DNA from: Advenella faeciporci
GTDB lineage: Bacteria; Pseudomonadota; Gammaproteobacteria; Burkholderiales; Burkholderiaceae_B
DNA length: 64,000 nt
NCBI RefSeq assembly: GCF_014652395.1
Contig: NZ_BMYS01000017.1
Span: 1-64,000, forward strand
Direction of reading: 5' to 3'
Shown here: one piece after another, positions 55,958-64,000 of the stretch
Numbering within the stretch: position 1 is the first letter of the stretch
Layout: the number at the start of each line of letters is the position of its first letter
Program-made: the position numbers and the translations under genes
Notes under the pieces: generated by a model
Told to the model about the DNA's origin: nothing
What the model saw: only the letters and a program-made list of their open reading frames with translations
The model's database searches: none

Positions 55958-58413
55958 GGCAGAGGCTCCGGTGGATGGGAAGGAACAGCAGAGACTGAAG
56001 ATGAAAAGCCGGGGAACGTAGGCAACAGGTCAGCCGCCCACTCCAGGCCGCAATGGCGCAGCCACGCGCCCGCAAAGCCTGGCAAACCAGCACCCGCCAA
56101 CACACGATCCATATCGCGCTGGTCTTGCGGCGTGGAAGCTCCCACAAAGGCCAGCGCCGCCGGCCCCAGGTCAAGATCGAACAGGCGATTGCCCAGTCGC
56201 GACTGGTAGTAGTAGTCACGCTTGGGTTCGGCGGTGGCGACAATCTCGATCTGGCGCGCGTTCAGGCCGAAGCCTTCGTAGATCGTCCTGATCTGGGGCT
56301 CGGTCGCCTGCGGATTGGGCAGAAAAATGCGGCTCGCGCAGCTTTCGATGATCGCGGGCGCGATGCTCGACTCCTTGATGTCGGCCAAGCTCTGCGTGGC
56401 GAAGATGACGCTGACGTTCTTCTTGCGCAGGGTTTTAAGCCATTGGCGGATGCGGGCGGCAAACACCGGGTCATCCAGAAACAGCCAGGATTCGTCGAGA
56501 ATCAACAGCGTGGGCGCGCCATCGAAGCGTTCATCGAAACGGGCGAACAGATAACCGAGCACGGCCAGCACCGCCGCACGGCTCGCCATCAGCTCTTCCA
56601 TCTCGAAGCACTGCACGTGCGCCATGCCCAGCCGGTCGTGATCGGCGTCCAACAGCTTGCCGTGGGCGCCGCCCAGCACGTAGGGCGCGAGCGCCTGGCG
56701 CAGCGCGTTCGATTGCAGCAGCACCGACAGGCCCGTCATGGTGCGCTGCTCCACCGGTGCACCGGCAAGACTGCCCAGCGCGGACCAGATAGCGGCTTTT
56801 TCATCGGGGCCGACGGCCACGTCTTCGTGCCGCAATCGGCCTTCCAGCCATTCAGCGGCCCAGGTGCGCTCGCTTTCGGCGTCGATGCGTGCCAGGGGCT
56901 GAAAGGCAATCTCGCCGTCATGGCCCAGGTCATAGTGCTCACCGCCCAGCCCCAGGATGGTGGCGCGCATGGAACGGCCCATGTCGAAGGCGAAGATGCG
57001 CGAGCCGCGATAGCGGCGAAACTGCAAGGCGAGTGTCGCCAACAGCACCGATTTACCCATGCCGGTCGGCCCCACTACCAGGGTGTGGCCCACGTCGCCG
57101 ATGTGCGTCACCAGCCGAAACGGCGTGGCCCCATCGGTGCGGGTCACAATCAGTGGCGGGCCATCGAGGTGCTTGTTCTTCTGCGGCCCAGCCCACACCG
57201 CTGACACCGGCATCATGTGTGCCAGATTCAATGTAGACACAATGGGCTGGCGCACATTGGCGTAGGCATTGCCGGGGATGGACGAGAGCCAGGCATCCAC
57301 GGCATTCAGTGTCTCGGGGATGGTCACAAAGCCACGGCCCTGAATGACGCGCTCCACCAGGCGCTGTTTTTCATCAGCGGTGGCCGGGTCGGCATCCAGC
57401 ACCGTGACCGTGGCGGTGAGGTAGCCAAAGGCCACCTGATCGCTGCCCAGCGCCTGCAAGGCGGCGTCCGCATCGGCGGCCTTGTTGCTGGCGTCGGTAT
57501 CGACCAGCGGCGACTCCTGCTGGAAAATGGTTTCGCGCAGCAGCGCGAGCACGTTCTTTCTTTTTGCAAACCACTGGCGGCGCAGGCGGACCAGTTCCTT
57601 CTCGGCTTCCGCCTTGTCCATGCAGATGAAGCGTGTGCTCCAGCGATAGGCAAAACCCAGGCGGTTCAGATCATCCAGCAGCCCCGGCCATGTCGAGGTC
57701 GGGAACCCCCGCACCGACACCACGCGCAGGTGCGTCTCGCCCAGCGTAGGGGCTAGCCCGCCCACCAATGCCGAATCGGCCAGCAGCGCATCAATGTGAA
57801 ACGGCACGTCAGGCACGCCGACGCGGTAGCGCCGTGTCGAGATCGTCGAATGCAGATAGGTCAATGTCTGGCCGTCGTCCAGCCAAGTGATTTCCGGCAT
57901 CACGCCATCGAGCAGGTCGAACACGCGGTCGGTTTCCGCAACGAAGGCTTCCAGGCGACCATGCCAATCCACGCCATCTCCGGGCGCGTTCTCGTACAAG
58001 AGCTTGGCGGCGCGAGCGCGGGATTCCTCCGGCGGCAGGTAGGCCAGCGTCAGGTGATAGTCGCTCTCGAAGTGGCTGCTGGAGGCTTCAAACGCGGCAC
58101 GCCGCTCCTCGTCCACCAGCCAGGACAGCGGTTCGGGAAAGTCGGAGCGCGGATAGCCCGCCGCCGCCCGGCGTTCGGCTTCGATGAACAGCGCCCAGCC
58201 TGAACCCAGGCGGCGCAGCGCGTTGTTCAAGCGTGCCGAGGTGGCGATCAGTTCGCTTTGCGTCGCGCTGTCCAGATCCGGCCCGCGAAAGCGCGCCGTG
58301 CGCTGAAACGAGCCATCCTTGTTCAGCACCACGCCCGGCGCAATCAATCCCGCCCAGGGCAGCCAGTCGGCCAGCAGTGCGGGCCGCCGTCGGTATTCGG
58401 TAAGGTTCAGCAT
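55954..58413 (-). CDS. trbE: Conjugal transfer ATPase TrbE (VirB4-like)
   Basis: An 819-residue VirB4-family ATPase that powers pilus assembly and transfer. Walker A is GPTGMGKSVLL at about 448-458 and Walker B LLILDESWLFLDD near residue 640, followed by VIFATQSLADI. The N-terminal CagE/TrbE domain covers roughly residues 180-390. Length matches TrbE proteins. Its start lies 12 bases after trbD and its end overlaps trbJ. Confidence 0.96.
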   Translation of the reverse strand: MLNLTEYRRRPALLADWLPWAGLIAPGVVLNKDGSFQRTARFRGPDLDSATQSELIATSARLNNALRRLGSGWALFIEAERRAAAGYPRSDFPEPLSWLVDEERRAAFEASSSHFESDYHLTLAYLPPEESRARAAKLLYENAPGDGVDWHGRLEAFVAETDRVFDLLDGVMPEITWLDDGQTLTYLHSTISTRRYRVGVPDVPFHIDALLADSALVGGLAPTLGETHLRVVSVRGFPTSTWPGLLDDLNRLGFAYRWSTRFICMDKAEAEKELVRLRRQWFAKRKNVLALLRETIFQQESPLVDTDASNKAADADAALQALGSDQVAFGYLTATVTVLDADPATADEKQRLVERVIQGRGFVTIPETLNAVDAWLSSIPGNAYANVRQPIVSTLNLAHMMPVSAVWAGPQKNKHLDGPPLIVTRTDGATPFRLVTHIGDVGHTLVVGPTGMGKSVLLATLALQFRRYRGSRIFAFDMGRSMRATILGLGGEHYDLGHDGEIAFQPLARIDAESERTWAAEWLEGRLRHEDVAVGPDEKAAIWSALGSLAGAPVEQRTMTGLSVLLQSNALRQALAPYVLGGAHGKLLDADHDRLGMAHVQCFEMEELMASRAAVLAVLGYLFARFDERFDGAPTLLILDESWLFLDDPVFAARIRQWLKTLRKKNVSVIFATQSLADIKESSIAPAIIESCASRIFLPNPQATEPQIRTIYEGFGLNARQIEIVATAEPKRDYYYQSRLGNRLFDLDLGPAALAFVGASTPQDQRDMDRVLAGAGLPGFAGAWLRHCGLEWAADLLPTFPGFSSSVSAVPSHPPEPLP

Positions 58414-58425
58414 AGCGCCATCCCC

Positions 58426-58710
58426 TCACACGTCCAGCAGCGGCTTGTGCTTGATGTGCCGCGCAAAGACCTGCATGAACTGCGGATCGACGCGCGCGCC
58501 CCAGACCGCCAGCGAGTGGCCGACGATCCACAGCACCACACCGGGAACCCACAATTGCAGGCCCAGCCCCACGGCGGCGGCCAGCGTGCCGTTGGCGATT
58601 GCCACGGTGCGCGGCGCGCCGCCCAGCAGGATGGGCTCGGTCAGCGAGCGATGCAGCGGCACTTCAAAGCCGGCTGCGAAGCTGGTTGCACCTTCCTTGG
58701 CGGCGCTCAT
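58426..58710 (-). CDS. trbD: Conjugal transfer protein TrbD (VirB3-like)
   Basis: A 94-residue inner-membrane protein. FEVPLHRSLTEPILLGGAPR is the conserved VirB3/TrbD N terminus. One or two hydrophobic helices follow (TLAAAVGLGLQLWVPGVVLW). It works beside TrbE in pilus assembly. It overlaps the trbC stop by four bases. Confidence 0.92.
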   Translation of the reverse strand: MSAAKEGATSFAAGFEVPLHRSLTEPILLGGAPRTVAIANGTLAAAVGLGLQLWVPGVVLWIVGHSLAVWGARVDPQFMQVFARHIKHKPLLDV

Positions 58711-59084
58711 ACGACGGCTCCACCCGAGAAGCTGAAGAACGACAGGAAGAACGAGGACGCGGCAAAGGCGATAGACAGGCCGAAGACGATCTGAATCAGC
58801 TTGCGAAAACCGCCGCTGGTATCGCCAAAGGCCAGCGCCAGCCCCGTGGCGATAATGATGATGACCGCCACAATGCGCGCCACCGGCCCTTGAATGGACT
58901 CCAGAATGGATTGCAGTGGGCCTTCCCAGGGCATGGAGGAACCGGCCGCCTGCGCCGCACCGGCCGCCAGCAGCATCAGCGCGGCAAGCAGCAGCCCCTG
59001 TCCGACAGGCCGGGCCAGACGGCGCAGCCTTGCGAAGCGAAAAGGCGGATTTACGGAAAGACGGAAAGCATCAACAGGCGTCAT
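58707..59084 (-). CDS. trbC: Conjugal transfer pilin TrbC (VirB2-like)
   Basis: A 125-residue prepilin. A long leader with basic residues and a hydrophobic stretch (QGLLLAALMLLAAGAAQA) precedes the mature pilin of about 75 residues. The mature part has two hydrophobic helices around GDTSGGFRKL (ARIVAVIIIIATGLALAFG; LIQIVFGLSIAFAASSFF). Pilins of this type are cyclised in RP4 by TraF; no traF is in the window. Overlaps trbB. Confidence 0.92.
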   Translation of the reverse strand: MTPVDAFRLSVNPPFRFARLRRLARPVGQGLLLAALMLLAAGAAQAAGSSMPWEGPLQSILESIQGPVARIVAVIIIIATGLALAFGDTSGGFRKLIQIVFGLSIAFAASSFFLSFFSFSGGAVV

Positions 59085-60145
59085 GGCAGTTCTCCAACGG
59101 AATCAGGGGATGGGAAAATCGCCGCAGCAGATGCGGCAGTGAGCGGCAAATCAGAAAGCGGTGCTTCCAGCGCGTCCGCCAGGCGATAGCCCGTTGCATC
59201 GAAGCCGATGACGCGGGCAATACTTTCAACGCGGCGCTTGCGGCCCCGTCCGGCGATGTGGATCACGACGTTGACCGCCTCGGCGATGAGCGCACGCGGC
59301 GGGTTCACCGCGACTTCCAGAATTAGTTGTTCCAGGCGCAGCAGCGCACCCACGGCGGAGCCAGCATGAATGGTGGCGATACCACCGGGATGGCCGGTGC
59401 CCCAGACCTTGATGAGATCCAGGGCTTCGCCGCCACGCACTTCGCCAACCACCACGCGGTCGGGGCGCAGACGCATGGTGGCGCGCACCAGCTCCTGCAT
59501 GGACACGACCCCGGCACGGGTGCGCAGCGGCACATGGTCGCGGGCCGCGCATTGCAGTTCGATGGTGTCTTCCAGCACCAGTACGCGGTCGCCCGTGGCG
59601 GCGATCTCGGCCAGCAAGGCGTTGGCAAGCGTGGTCTTGCCGGTACTGGTGCCGCCGGCGATCAGGATATTCTGTCGCTCGCGTACCGCAAGCCGCAGAA
59701 AGCCGGCCTGATCGGCAGTGAGGATGCCGTCGGCCACATAGCGATCCAGGCTGAGGATGCTCACCGCCCGCTTGCGCAGCGCAAAGGCCGGGCCGGGCGC
59801 GGCGGGCGGCAAGATGCCCTCGAAGCGTTCGCCCGTTTCAGGCAACTCCGCGCTCAAGAGCGGCTGGCCGCGATGCACTTCCGCACCGACGTGCGCCGCA
59901 ACCAGACGGATGATGCGTTCGCCATCGGCTTCGGACAGCTCGACGCCCAACGGCGTGCGACCCGTTGAGAGCCGATCCACCCACAGGCTGCGGTCGGGGT
60001 TGAGCATGATTTCCACCACATCCGGGTCTTCCAGTGCGGCAGCGATCAGCGGCCCCATGGCGGTGCGCAGCATCTGGATGCGGCGGTCCAGCGATGTGGA
60101 CGCGGACGAACGAGGTTCATGCGAGGACTGCGGCGCGATAGTCAT
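59081..60145 (-). CDS. trbB: Conjugal transfer ATPase TrbB (VirB11-like)
   Basis: A 354-residue hexameric secretion ATPase. Walker A is AGGTSTGKTTLANALL at about 163-178, RVLVLEDTIELQC is the Asp box region and MRLRPDRVVVGEVRGGEALD the Walker B segment; HPGGIATIHAGSA is the His box. It supplies energy to the inner-membrane complex. It overlaps both neighbours (copG-like gene and trbC) by four bases. Confidence 0.96.
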   Translation of the reverse strand: MTIAPQSSHEPRSSASTSLDRRIQMLRTAMGPLIAAALEDPDVVEIMLNPDRSLWVDRLSTGRTPLGVELSEADGERIIRLVAAHVGAEVHRGQPLLSAELPETGERFEGILPPAAPGPAFALRKRAVSILSLDRYVADGILTADQAGFLRLAVRERQNILIAGGTSTGKTTLANALLAEIAATGDRVLVLEDTIELQCAARDHVPLRTRAGVVSMQELVRATMRLRPDRVVVGEVRGGEALDLIKVWGTGHPGGIATIHAGSAVGALLRLEQLILEVAVNPPRALIAEAVNVVIHIAGRGRKRRVESIARVIGFDATGYRLADALEAPLSDLPLTAASAAAIFPSPDSVGELP

Positions 60146-60606
60146 GAGACACGCTCCTGCGCTTCGAAATGCGCTGGCGCGTCGTCCATCCGTACCGGCT
60201 CAGGGTGCAGCTCCTCCACCACGTCGCGCACCAAGCTGCGTCCGCGCAGCAGGTGGCGGCCAAGCTGCTCGACGAATTGCTCAAAGCGCGCCTTGCCCTG
60301 CGCACGGGCCGCATCCTGATGGGCCTCGGGTACCGGCGTGCTGACCGTCAGGTAGTAGCGCACGAACAGCGCCAGCGTTTCGATCTGGATGTTCTGATCC
60401 CGCTCCAGGCGCTCGAACTGGCGTGACAGACGATCCAAGCGCTTGGCCATCGCCGCTTCGCGCTGGTCGCCGGCATCCGGCGAGAGCCAGGACGCCAAGG
60501 CGGCGGCGACGATGGAGGATTTGGACACGCCTTTCTTGGCAGCCAGCTCGTCCAGGCGTTTGGCATGTTCAGGGTCGATAAAGAGATTCAGGCGATATCG
60601 GCTCAT
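60142..60606 (-). CDS. CopG-family ribbon-helix-helix protein of the transfer operon
   Basis: A 154-residue protein. The N-terminal 45 residues form a ribbon-helix-helix (YRLNLFIDPEHAKRLDELAA, KKGVSKSSIVAAALASWLSP), a DNA-binding fold. The rest is coiled-coil-like (AMAKRLDRLSRQFERLERDQ). In Tn4371-like elements a CopG gene regularly sits between traG and trbB. It may regulate the operon or help processing at the origin. It overlaps both flanking genes by four bases. Confidence 0.88.
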   Translation of the reverse strand: MSRYRLNLFIDPEHAKRLDELAAKKGVSKSSIVAAALASWLSPDAGDQREAAMAKRLDRLSRQFERLERDQNIQIETLALFVRYYLTVSTPVPEAHQDAARAQGKARFEQFVEQLGRHLLRGRSLVRDVVEELHPEPVRMDDAPAHFEAQERVS

Positions 60607-62618
60607 AGCTGGATTCCGTCATCAGGGTCGAGGGCGGCCAGCCGCGCCACGCGCTGCATCGCGGGATCAAGCTGGCGGGGAAGAACGGGCGGCAGGTCGT
60701 CGTCATCGAGCAGCGACAAGTCGCCGGCCGGGTAGACCGGCTGCGGGCTGTAGGCGACGGCCTCGGACAGCTCAGGCTGATGGCGTGGACCACCATCGTC
60801 AGCCACGCCCGTCATGTCATCGCTACCCATCGAGGCGGGCGCAACGGGGACGGCTGGAATCGACAGACCACTCCAGTCATCAGGACGGGCCGGCGGCGCA
60901 TCCGCATAGTGCCCGGCGGCAAGTACCGGCGGCGGCAGCACGCGGTGCTTGAAATTGGCGTCGGCGTAATAGCGCAGCTTCTTGGCCTTGATTGGCGCCA
61001 CGCTGGAGACCATCACCACCGCCTTGTCCGGCGGAAGCTGCATGACTTCACCCGGAGTCAAGAGGGGCCGCGCCGTTTCCTGGCGCGACACCATGAGGTG
61101 GCCCAGCCAGGGCGCGAGCCGATGGCCGGCATAGTTGCGCTGGGCGCGCAGTTCGGTAGCCGTGCCCAGGGTTTCGGAAATCCGCTTGGCGGTGCGCTCG
61201 TCGTTCGTGGCGAAGGTCACGCGCACATGGCAGTTATCCAGAATGGAATGGTTCTGGCCGTAAGCCTTGTCGATTTGGTTGAGCGACTGCGAAATCAGAA
61301 AGCTGCGGATGCCGTAGCCCGCCATGAAGGCCAGCGCCGTCTCGAAGAAGTCCAGGCGTCCCAGAGCCGGGAACTCATCGAGCATCAGCAACAGCTTGTG
61401 GCGGCGCTCGATGCCGTCGGAGCCGTCCAGCGATTCCGTCAATCGACGCCCGATCTGGTTAAGAATCAGGCGAATTAGCGGCTTGGTGCGGCTGATGTCG
61501 GACGGCGGCACCACCAAATAGAGCGACACGGGATGGTCGGCAGCGATCAGGTCGGCAATGCGCCAGTCGCAACGTGAAGTGACTTCGGCCACCGTGGGGT
61601 CGCGGTACAGGCCCAGAAACGACATGGCGGTGGAGAGCACGCTCGAGCGTTCGTTGTCCGACTTGTTGAGCACTTCACGGGCGGCGGAGGCCACCACCGG
61701 ATGCGGTCTGCCTTCATCCCCAACCGTGCCCAGGTGCGGGGTCGTCATCATCCGATGCAAGGTCAGCTCGAACGGGCAGGCCGGGTCGGACAGGAAGTTC
61801 GCCACGCCGCGCAGCGTTTTGTCTTCGCCCGCATAGAGCACATGCAGGATGGCGCCGACCAGCAGCGCGTGACTGGTCTTTTCCCAATGGTTGCGGCGCT
61901 CCAGCGCCCCTTCGGGATCGACCAGAATGTCGGCGATGTTCTGCACATCGCGCACCTCATGCGCGCCGCGCCGTACTTCCAGCAGCGGGTTGTAGCCTGC
62001 GGATTGGCTATCTGTGGGGTTGAACAGCAAGCAGTGCGAGAAGCGCGACCGCCAGCCAGCGGTGATCTGCCAGTTCTCGCCCTTGATGTCGTGAATGACA
62101 GCCGACGCGGGCCAGGCGAGCAAGGTGGGCACTACCAGGCCCACACCTTTGCCCGAGCGCGTGGGCGCAAAAGCCAACACATGCTCCGGCCCTTCGTGGC
62201 GCAGGTATTGCCCCTCGTGCTGACCGAGGAAAACGCCAACGGGTTGGGTCAGTCCGGCTTCACGGATGTCGTTGGTCTCGGCCCAGCGCGCGGAACCGTA
62301 GGTGGTGACCAGCCGCGCCTGGCGCGAGCGCCAGATCGACATGCCGATGGCCACCACCACGGCAACCAGGCCGCTGCCGCCCGCGATCAGGCCGCCAGTA
62401 TTGAAAACCTCGGGCGCATAGGCATCGAAGAAGAACCACCACTCGAACAGGCGCCAGGGGTGATAGATCGGCGTACCGTAGACATCGAACCAGGGCGAAC
62501 CCAGGCGCAGCTGATAGCCCAGGGCGGCGGCTGTCCATTGTGTGGCGCTCCACACGCCGGCGATCACGATACCGAATATGACGGCGATCTGCCCGAACAG
62601 CACGTTCGTCACTTGCAT
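60603..62618 (-). CDS. traG: Type IV coupling protein TraG/VirD4
   Basis: A 671-residue coupling ATPase that brings the relaxase-DNA complex to the secretion channel. Two N-terminal membrane helices (FGQIAVIFGIVIAGVWSATQ; GGSGLVAVVVAIGMSIW) are followed by Walker A APTRSGKGVGLVVPTLL at about 151-167 and Walker B KLLLMLDEFPALGRLDFFE near 410. GGAGGCCAGGCT gives a good ribosome site for the ATG at 62618. As the first gene of the transfer block it probably marks the promoter side. Confidence 0.95.
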   Translation of the reverse strand: MQVTNVLFGQIAVIFGIVIAGVWSATQWTAAALGYQLRLGSPWFDVYGTPIYHPWRLFEWWFFFDAYAPEVFNTGGLIAGGSGLVAVVVAIGMSIWRSRQARLVTTYGSARWAETNDIREAGLTQPVGVFLGQHEGQYLRHEGPEHVLAFAPTRSGKGVGLVVPTLLAWPASAVIHDIKGENWQITAGWRSRFSHCLLFNPTDSQSAGYNPLLEVRRGAHEVRDVQNIADILVDPEGALERRNHWEKTSHALLVGAILHVLYAGEDKTLRGVANFLSDPACPFELTLHRMMTTPHLGTVGDEGRPHPVVASAAREVLNKSDNERSSVLSTAMSFLGLYRDPTVAEVTSRCDWRIADLIAADHPVSLYLVVPPSDISRTKPLIRLILNQIGRRLTESLDGSDGIERRHKLLLMLDEFPALGRLDFFETALAFMAGYGIRSFLISQSLNQIDKAYGQNHSILDNCHVRVTFATNDERTAKRISETLGTATELRAQRNYAGHRLAPWLGHLMVSRQETARPLLTPGEVMQLPPDKAVVMVSSVAPIKAKKLRYYADANFKHRVLPPPVLAAGHYADAPPARPDDWSGLSIPAVPVAPASMGSDDMTGVADDGGPRHQPELSEAVAYSPQPVYPAGDLSLLDDDDLPPVLPRQLDPAMQRVARLAALDPDDGIQL

Positions 62619-62853
62619 AGCCTGGCCTCCGATGTCTCCTACGTTCTATCCTTATGAAAAAGCGACACATACATGTGCCTGCCATACAAGGATCGGTGCC
62701 GGGTCTGTGCCGGTCAAAGACCGTTATCGGGACAAAGGTGACGAAAAAAGCATCGTTTCAGGCTGGGGCGACCACGATAAAAACGTCGCCAGCGCGGACG
62801 CGCTGCGGCGTGTCAATAAAGAAAACCGAGAATATGTGGCGAATTACCGACGA
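62619..62853. promoter_or_regulatory. Gap upstream of traG, probable transfer-operon promoter
   Basis: The 235 bases between eexN and traG contain no convincing gene. A frame on the plus strand from 62654 has no ribosome site or recognisable family. Reading on the minus strand, AT-rich stretches around 62735-62760 and 62650-62660 could hold a promoter, but no clear -35/-10 pair is seen. Confidence 0.35.
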
Positions 62854-63120
62854 TCAGAACTTCGGTGGTGTTTCTTGTGGCGTATAAGGCACCTTGCCAT
62901 CACCGAAAAATCGCCGGTTCGTCGCTTCGGCCACGCGGTTGCACAGCACATCGCCCAGGTTGGGGCGATCGGTCTTGCACTGGCGGCGCAGCTTCTTCAA
63001 GTGTTCAGGGTTGGTGGCCAGTTCCTCCACGGTGGGCGCATCCAGTTGAGGTTTAGGCGTTTCCGATTGGCCGCAAGCGGCCAGCCCCATGACCAGCAAC
63101 AACAGCGTGACTTGTTTCAT
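62854..63120 (-). CDS. eexN: EexN-family entry-exclusion lipoprotein
   Basis: An 88-residue lipoprotein. The signal peptide KQVTLLLLVMGLAACG ends in lipobox LAAC with the cysteine at about residue 16. The mature part has TVEELATNPEHLKKLRRQCK and GDVLCNRVAEATNRRFFG, a family pattern with two more cysteines. EexN proteins hinder entry of a second related element into the cell. Its ATG overlaps the lysR stop by four bases, so it is probably expressed with that regulator. Confidence 0.88.
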   Translation of the reverse strand: MKQVTLLLLVMGLAACGQSETPKPQLDAPTVEELATNPEHLKKLRRQCKTDRPNLGDVLCNRVAEATNRRFFGDGKVPYTPQETPPKF

Positions 63121-64000
63121 AGCTCGACTTCCTCCTCTGTGTCCGGCCTAAGCGGTGGCGCAGGTCTGACGCCTTCGGGTAACTCGATAGTCTGCACCCG
63201 TTCAATAAAACGGAATATAGTTGCTGAGGTTTCGGCTTCGCGCCGCAGCAAATATGTCGTCAACATGGGTGAACGGCCTGCAAGGGGCCTTGCCACCACG
63301 CCGGGCTCACGGCTGGAGGCAATATGCGGTGCCCCCGCCAGGCCCAGCGCGAAGCCCGCCGACACCAGCGCCAACATCAAATCGAACGAAGCCACTCGTT
63401 CAGCGATCAATGGCTCCATGTCTATGCGACGCAACACCCGTTCCAGTTGCTGCGCATGGCCTTCGCATACCTGTGGATCACACAGCGCCAGCGGATAACG
63501 CAGCACTTCCTCCAACGGGATGCGCTTATGCTTGAGCAATGGGTGTCGTGCCGGCATTGCCACCCACAGCGGATCATTCCAAATCGGCTCGGCGACGATC
63601 CCGTCGCCTACTTCGTCAGATTGCGCGAACCCAACGTCATACAGATCGTCATTCAGCCCCTTAATCTGCTGCGATAGCAGCACCTCGAACAAGCGGATTT
63701 CGACTTCAGGTTCTTCCTCTCGACACAGTGCCAGCAGACTCGGCAACCGAGAAGGCGTAATCCCGTCAGACAACGCAATGCGCAGTTGAGCGTGAAAACC
63801 ATTGGCCGCGGCCTTCACGCTGTCGCGGGCCTGTTGCAGGGCGGTGAAGATACGCGGCACATGTTCCAGAAACAGCTGTCCTGCTCGCGTTAGCCGTGTA
63901 CTACGACTGGTGCGGACGAACAACTGCTCGCCCAACTCCTCCTCCAGTTCCTTGATGGTGCGTGACAGCGGCGACTGTTCAATATGCAATTTCTCTGCTG
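63117..64000 (-). CDS. LysR-family regulator (N terminus beyond the window)
   Basis: At least 294 residues are visible. The frame continues past 64000: the last codons read AEKLHIEQSPLSRTIKELEE, the recognition helix of a LysR helix-turn-helix, so roughly 30 N-terminal residues are missing. GEQLFVRTSRSTRLTRAGQLF completes the DNA-binding domain. The effector domain follows (LRIALSDGITPSRLPSLLAL). LysR genes of this kind are regular partners of eexN and traG in Tn4371-like elements, but the inducer is unknown. Confidence 0.9.
   Translation of the reverse strand, partial: AEKLHIEQSPLSRTIKELEEELGEQLFVRTSRSTRLTRAGQLFLEHVPRIFTALQQARDSVKAAANGFHAQLRIALSDGITPSRLPSLLALCREEEPEVEIRLFEVLLSQQIKGLNDDLYDVGFAQSDEVGDGIVAEPIWNDPLWVAMPARHPLLKHKRIPLEEVLRYPLALCDPQVCEGHAQQLERVLRRIDMEPLIAERVASFDLMLALVSAGFALGLAGAPHIASSREPGVVARPLAGRSPMLTTYLLRREAETSATIFRFIERVQTIELPEGVRPAPPLRPDTEEEVEL

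Larger units (their letters stand above)
46709..64000. mobile_element. Integrative and conjugative element, Tn4371-like gene content (one end)
   Basis: The element runs from the 3' end of tRNA-Leu past the right window edge. Evidence: a P4-type integrase next to the tRNA, an AlpA regulator, a full trb mating-pair-formation set with a TraG coupling protein, DUF2274, EexN and LysR companions, and a visible rise in GC compared with the chromosome. The relaxase, partition or replication genes and the far direct repeat are not in the window. No second copy of the tRNA 3' end was noticed up to 64000. Confidence 0.85.

Noticed and set aside
56053-57204. 383-codon plus-strand frame
   Set aside because: Antisense to trbE, which has Walker motifs and full family length.
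61701-62657. 318-codon plus-strand frame
   Set aside because: Antisense shadow of traG; composition is typical of out-of-frame GC-rich translation.
62654-62887. Plus-strand small gene upstream of eexN
   Set aside because: No ribosome site, overlaps eexN antisense, and no recognisable sequence.
46709-64000. Far attachment site (attR) inside the window
   Set aside because: No second copy of the tRNA-Leu 3' end was seen by reading, and the trb-eexN-lysR block continues to the edge, so the far end must lie outside.

Overview
The window looks like a piece of a betaproteobacterial chromosome. Gene content and order (coq7, gcvTHP, tamAB-dcd-decarboxylase, apbC beside metG, ffh, ccsA-like/PP0621/ampD) point to Burkholderiales, most like Alcaligenaceae; the genus is not identified. 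By eye the first ~46.6 kb is close to 50% GC. From the 3' end of a tRNA-Leu gene at 46708 to the right edge the DNA is clearly GC-richer (trb genes well above 60%), except for an AT-rich pocket at about 49.2-50.2 kb.

Region 1 (1-11.7 kb, all minus strand) is a surface-glycan locus. Transcription starts with a WecA/WbpL-type sugar-phosphate transferase (10500-11645). It continues through a UDP-GalNAc dehydrogenase (wbpO type), a UDP-GlcNAc 4-epimerase (wbpP type), a MurJ-family flippase, and four EX7E glycosyltransferases with an asparagine-synthase-type amidotransferase among them. Together they could build an undecaprenyl-linked oligosaccharide containing N-acetylgalactosaminuronic acid and probably its amide, as in Pseudomonas aeruginosa O6. 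No polymerase or chain-length gene is seen. The left edge is the end of an IS3-family element lying in an intergenic repeat.

Region 2 (11.8-46.6 kb) is housekeeping chromosome: coq7; osmC-thyA-folA; gcvT-gcvH-gcvP; a GrlR-like small protein; apbC, tamA, an enlarged tamB, dcd, an Orn/Lys/Arg decarboxylase and a HI0933-type flavoprotein, all on the minus strand; metG, a methyltransferase, trmB, pip and kbp on the plus strand; ffh; a ccsA-like/PP0621/ampD operon; htpG; an MFS transporter; and a HugZ-like protein. Convergent gene pairs are separated by hairpins, and two unusual repeat structures lie between folA and gcvP.

Region 3 (46.7-64.0 kb) is one end of an integrative and conjugative element in tRNA-Leu(CAA). 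It carries a P4-type tyrosine integrase, a HigBA-like toxin-antitoxin pair, an AlpA regulator, a short AT-rich cargo segment with a membrane-anchored thioredoxin-fold-like protein, and two small genes. A tightly coupled type IV secretion cluster follows on the minus strand, transcribed traG-copG-trbB-C-D-E-J-L-F-G-I-DUF2274, preceded by a LysR regulator and an EexN entry-exclusion lipoprotein. The gene content is that of Tn4371-like elements. The relaxase, the far attachment site and the rest of the LysR gene lie beyond position 64000.
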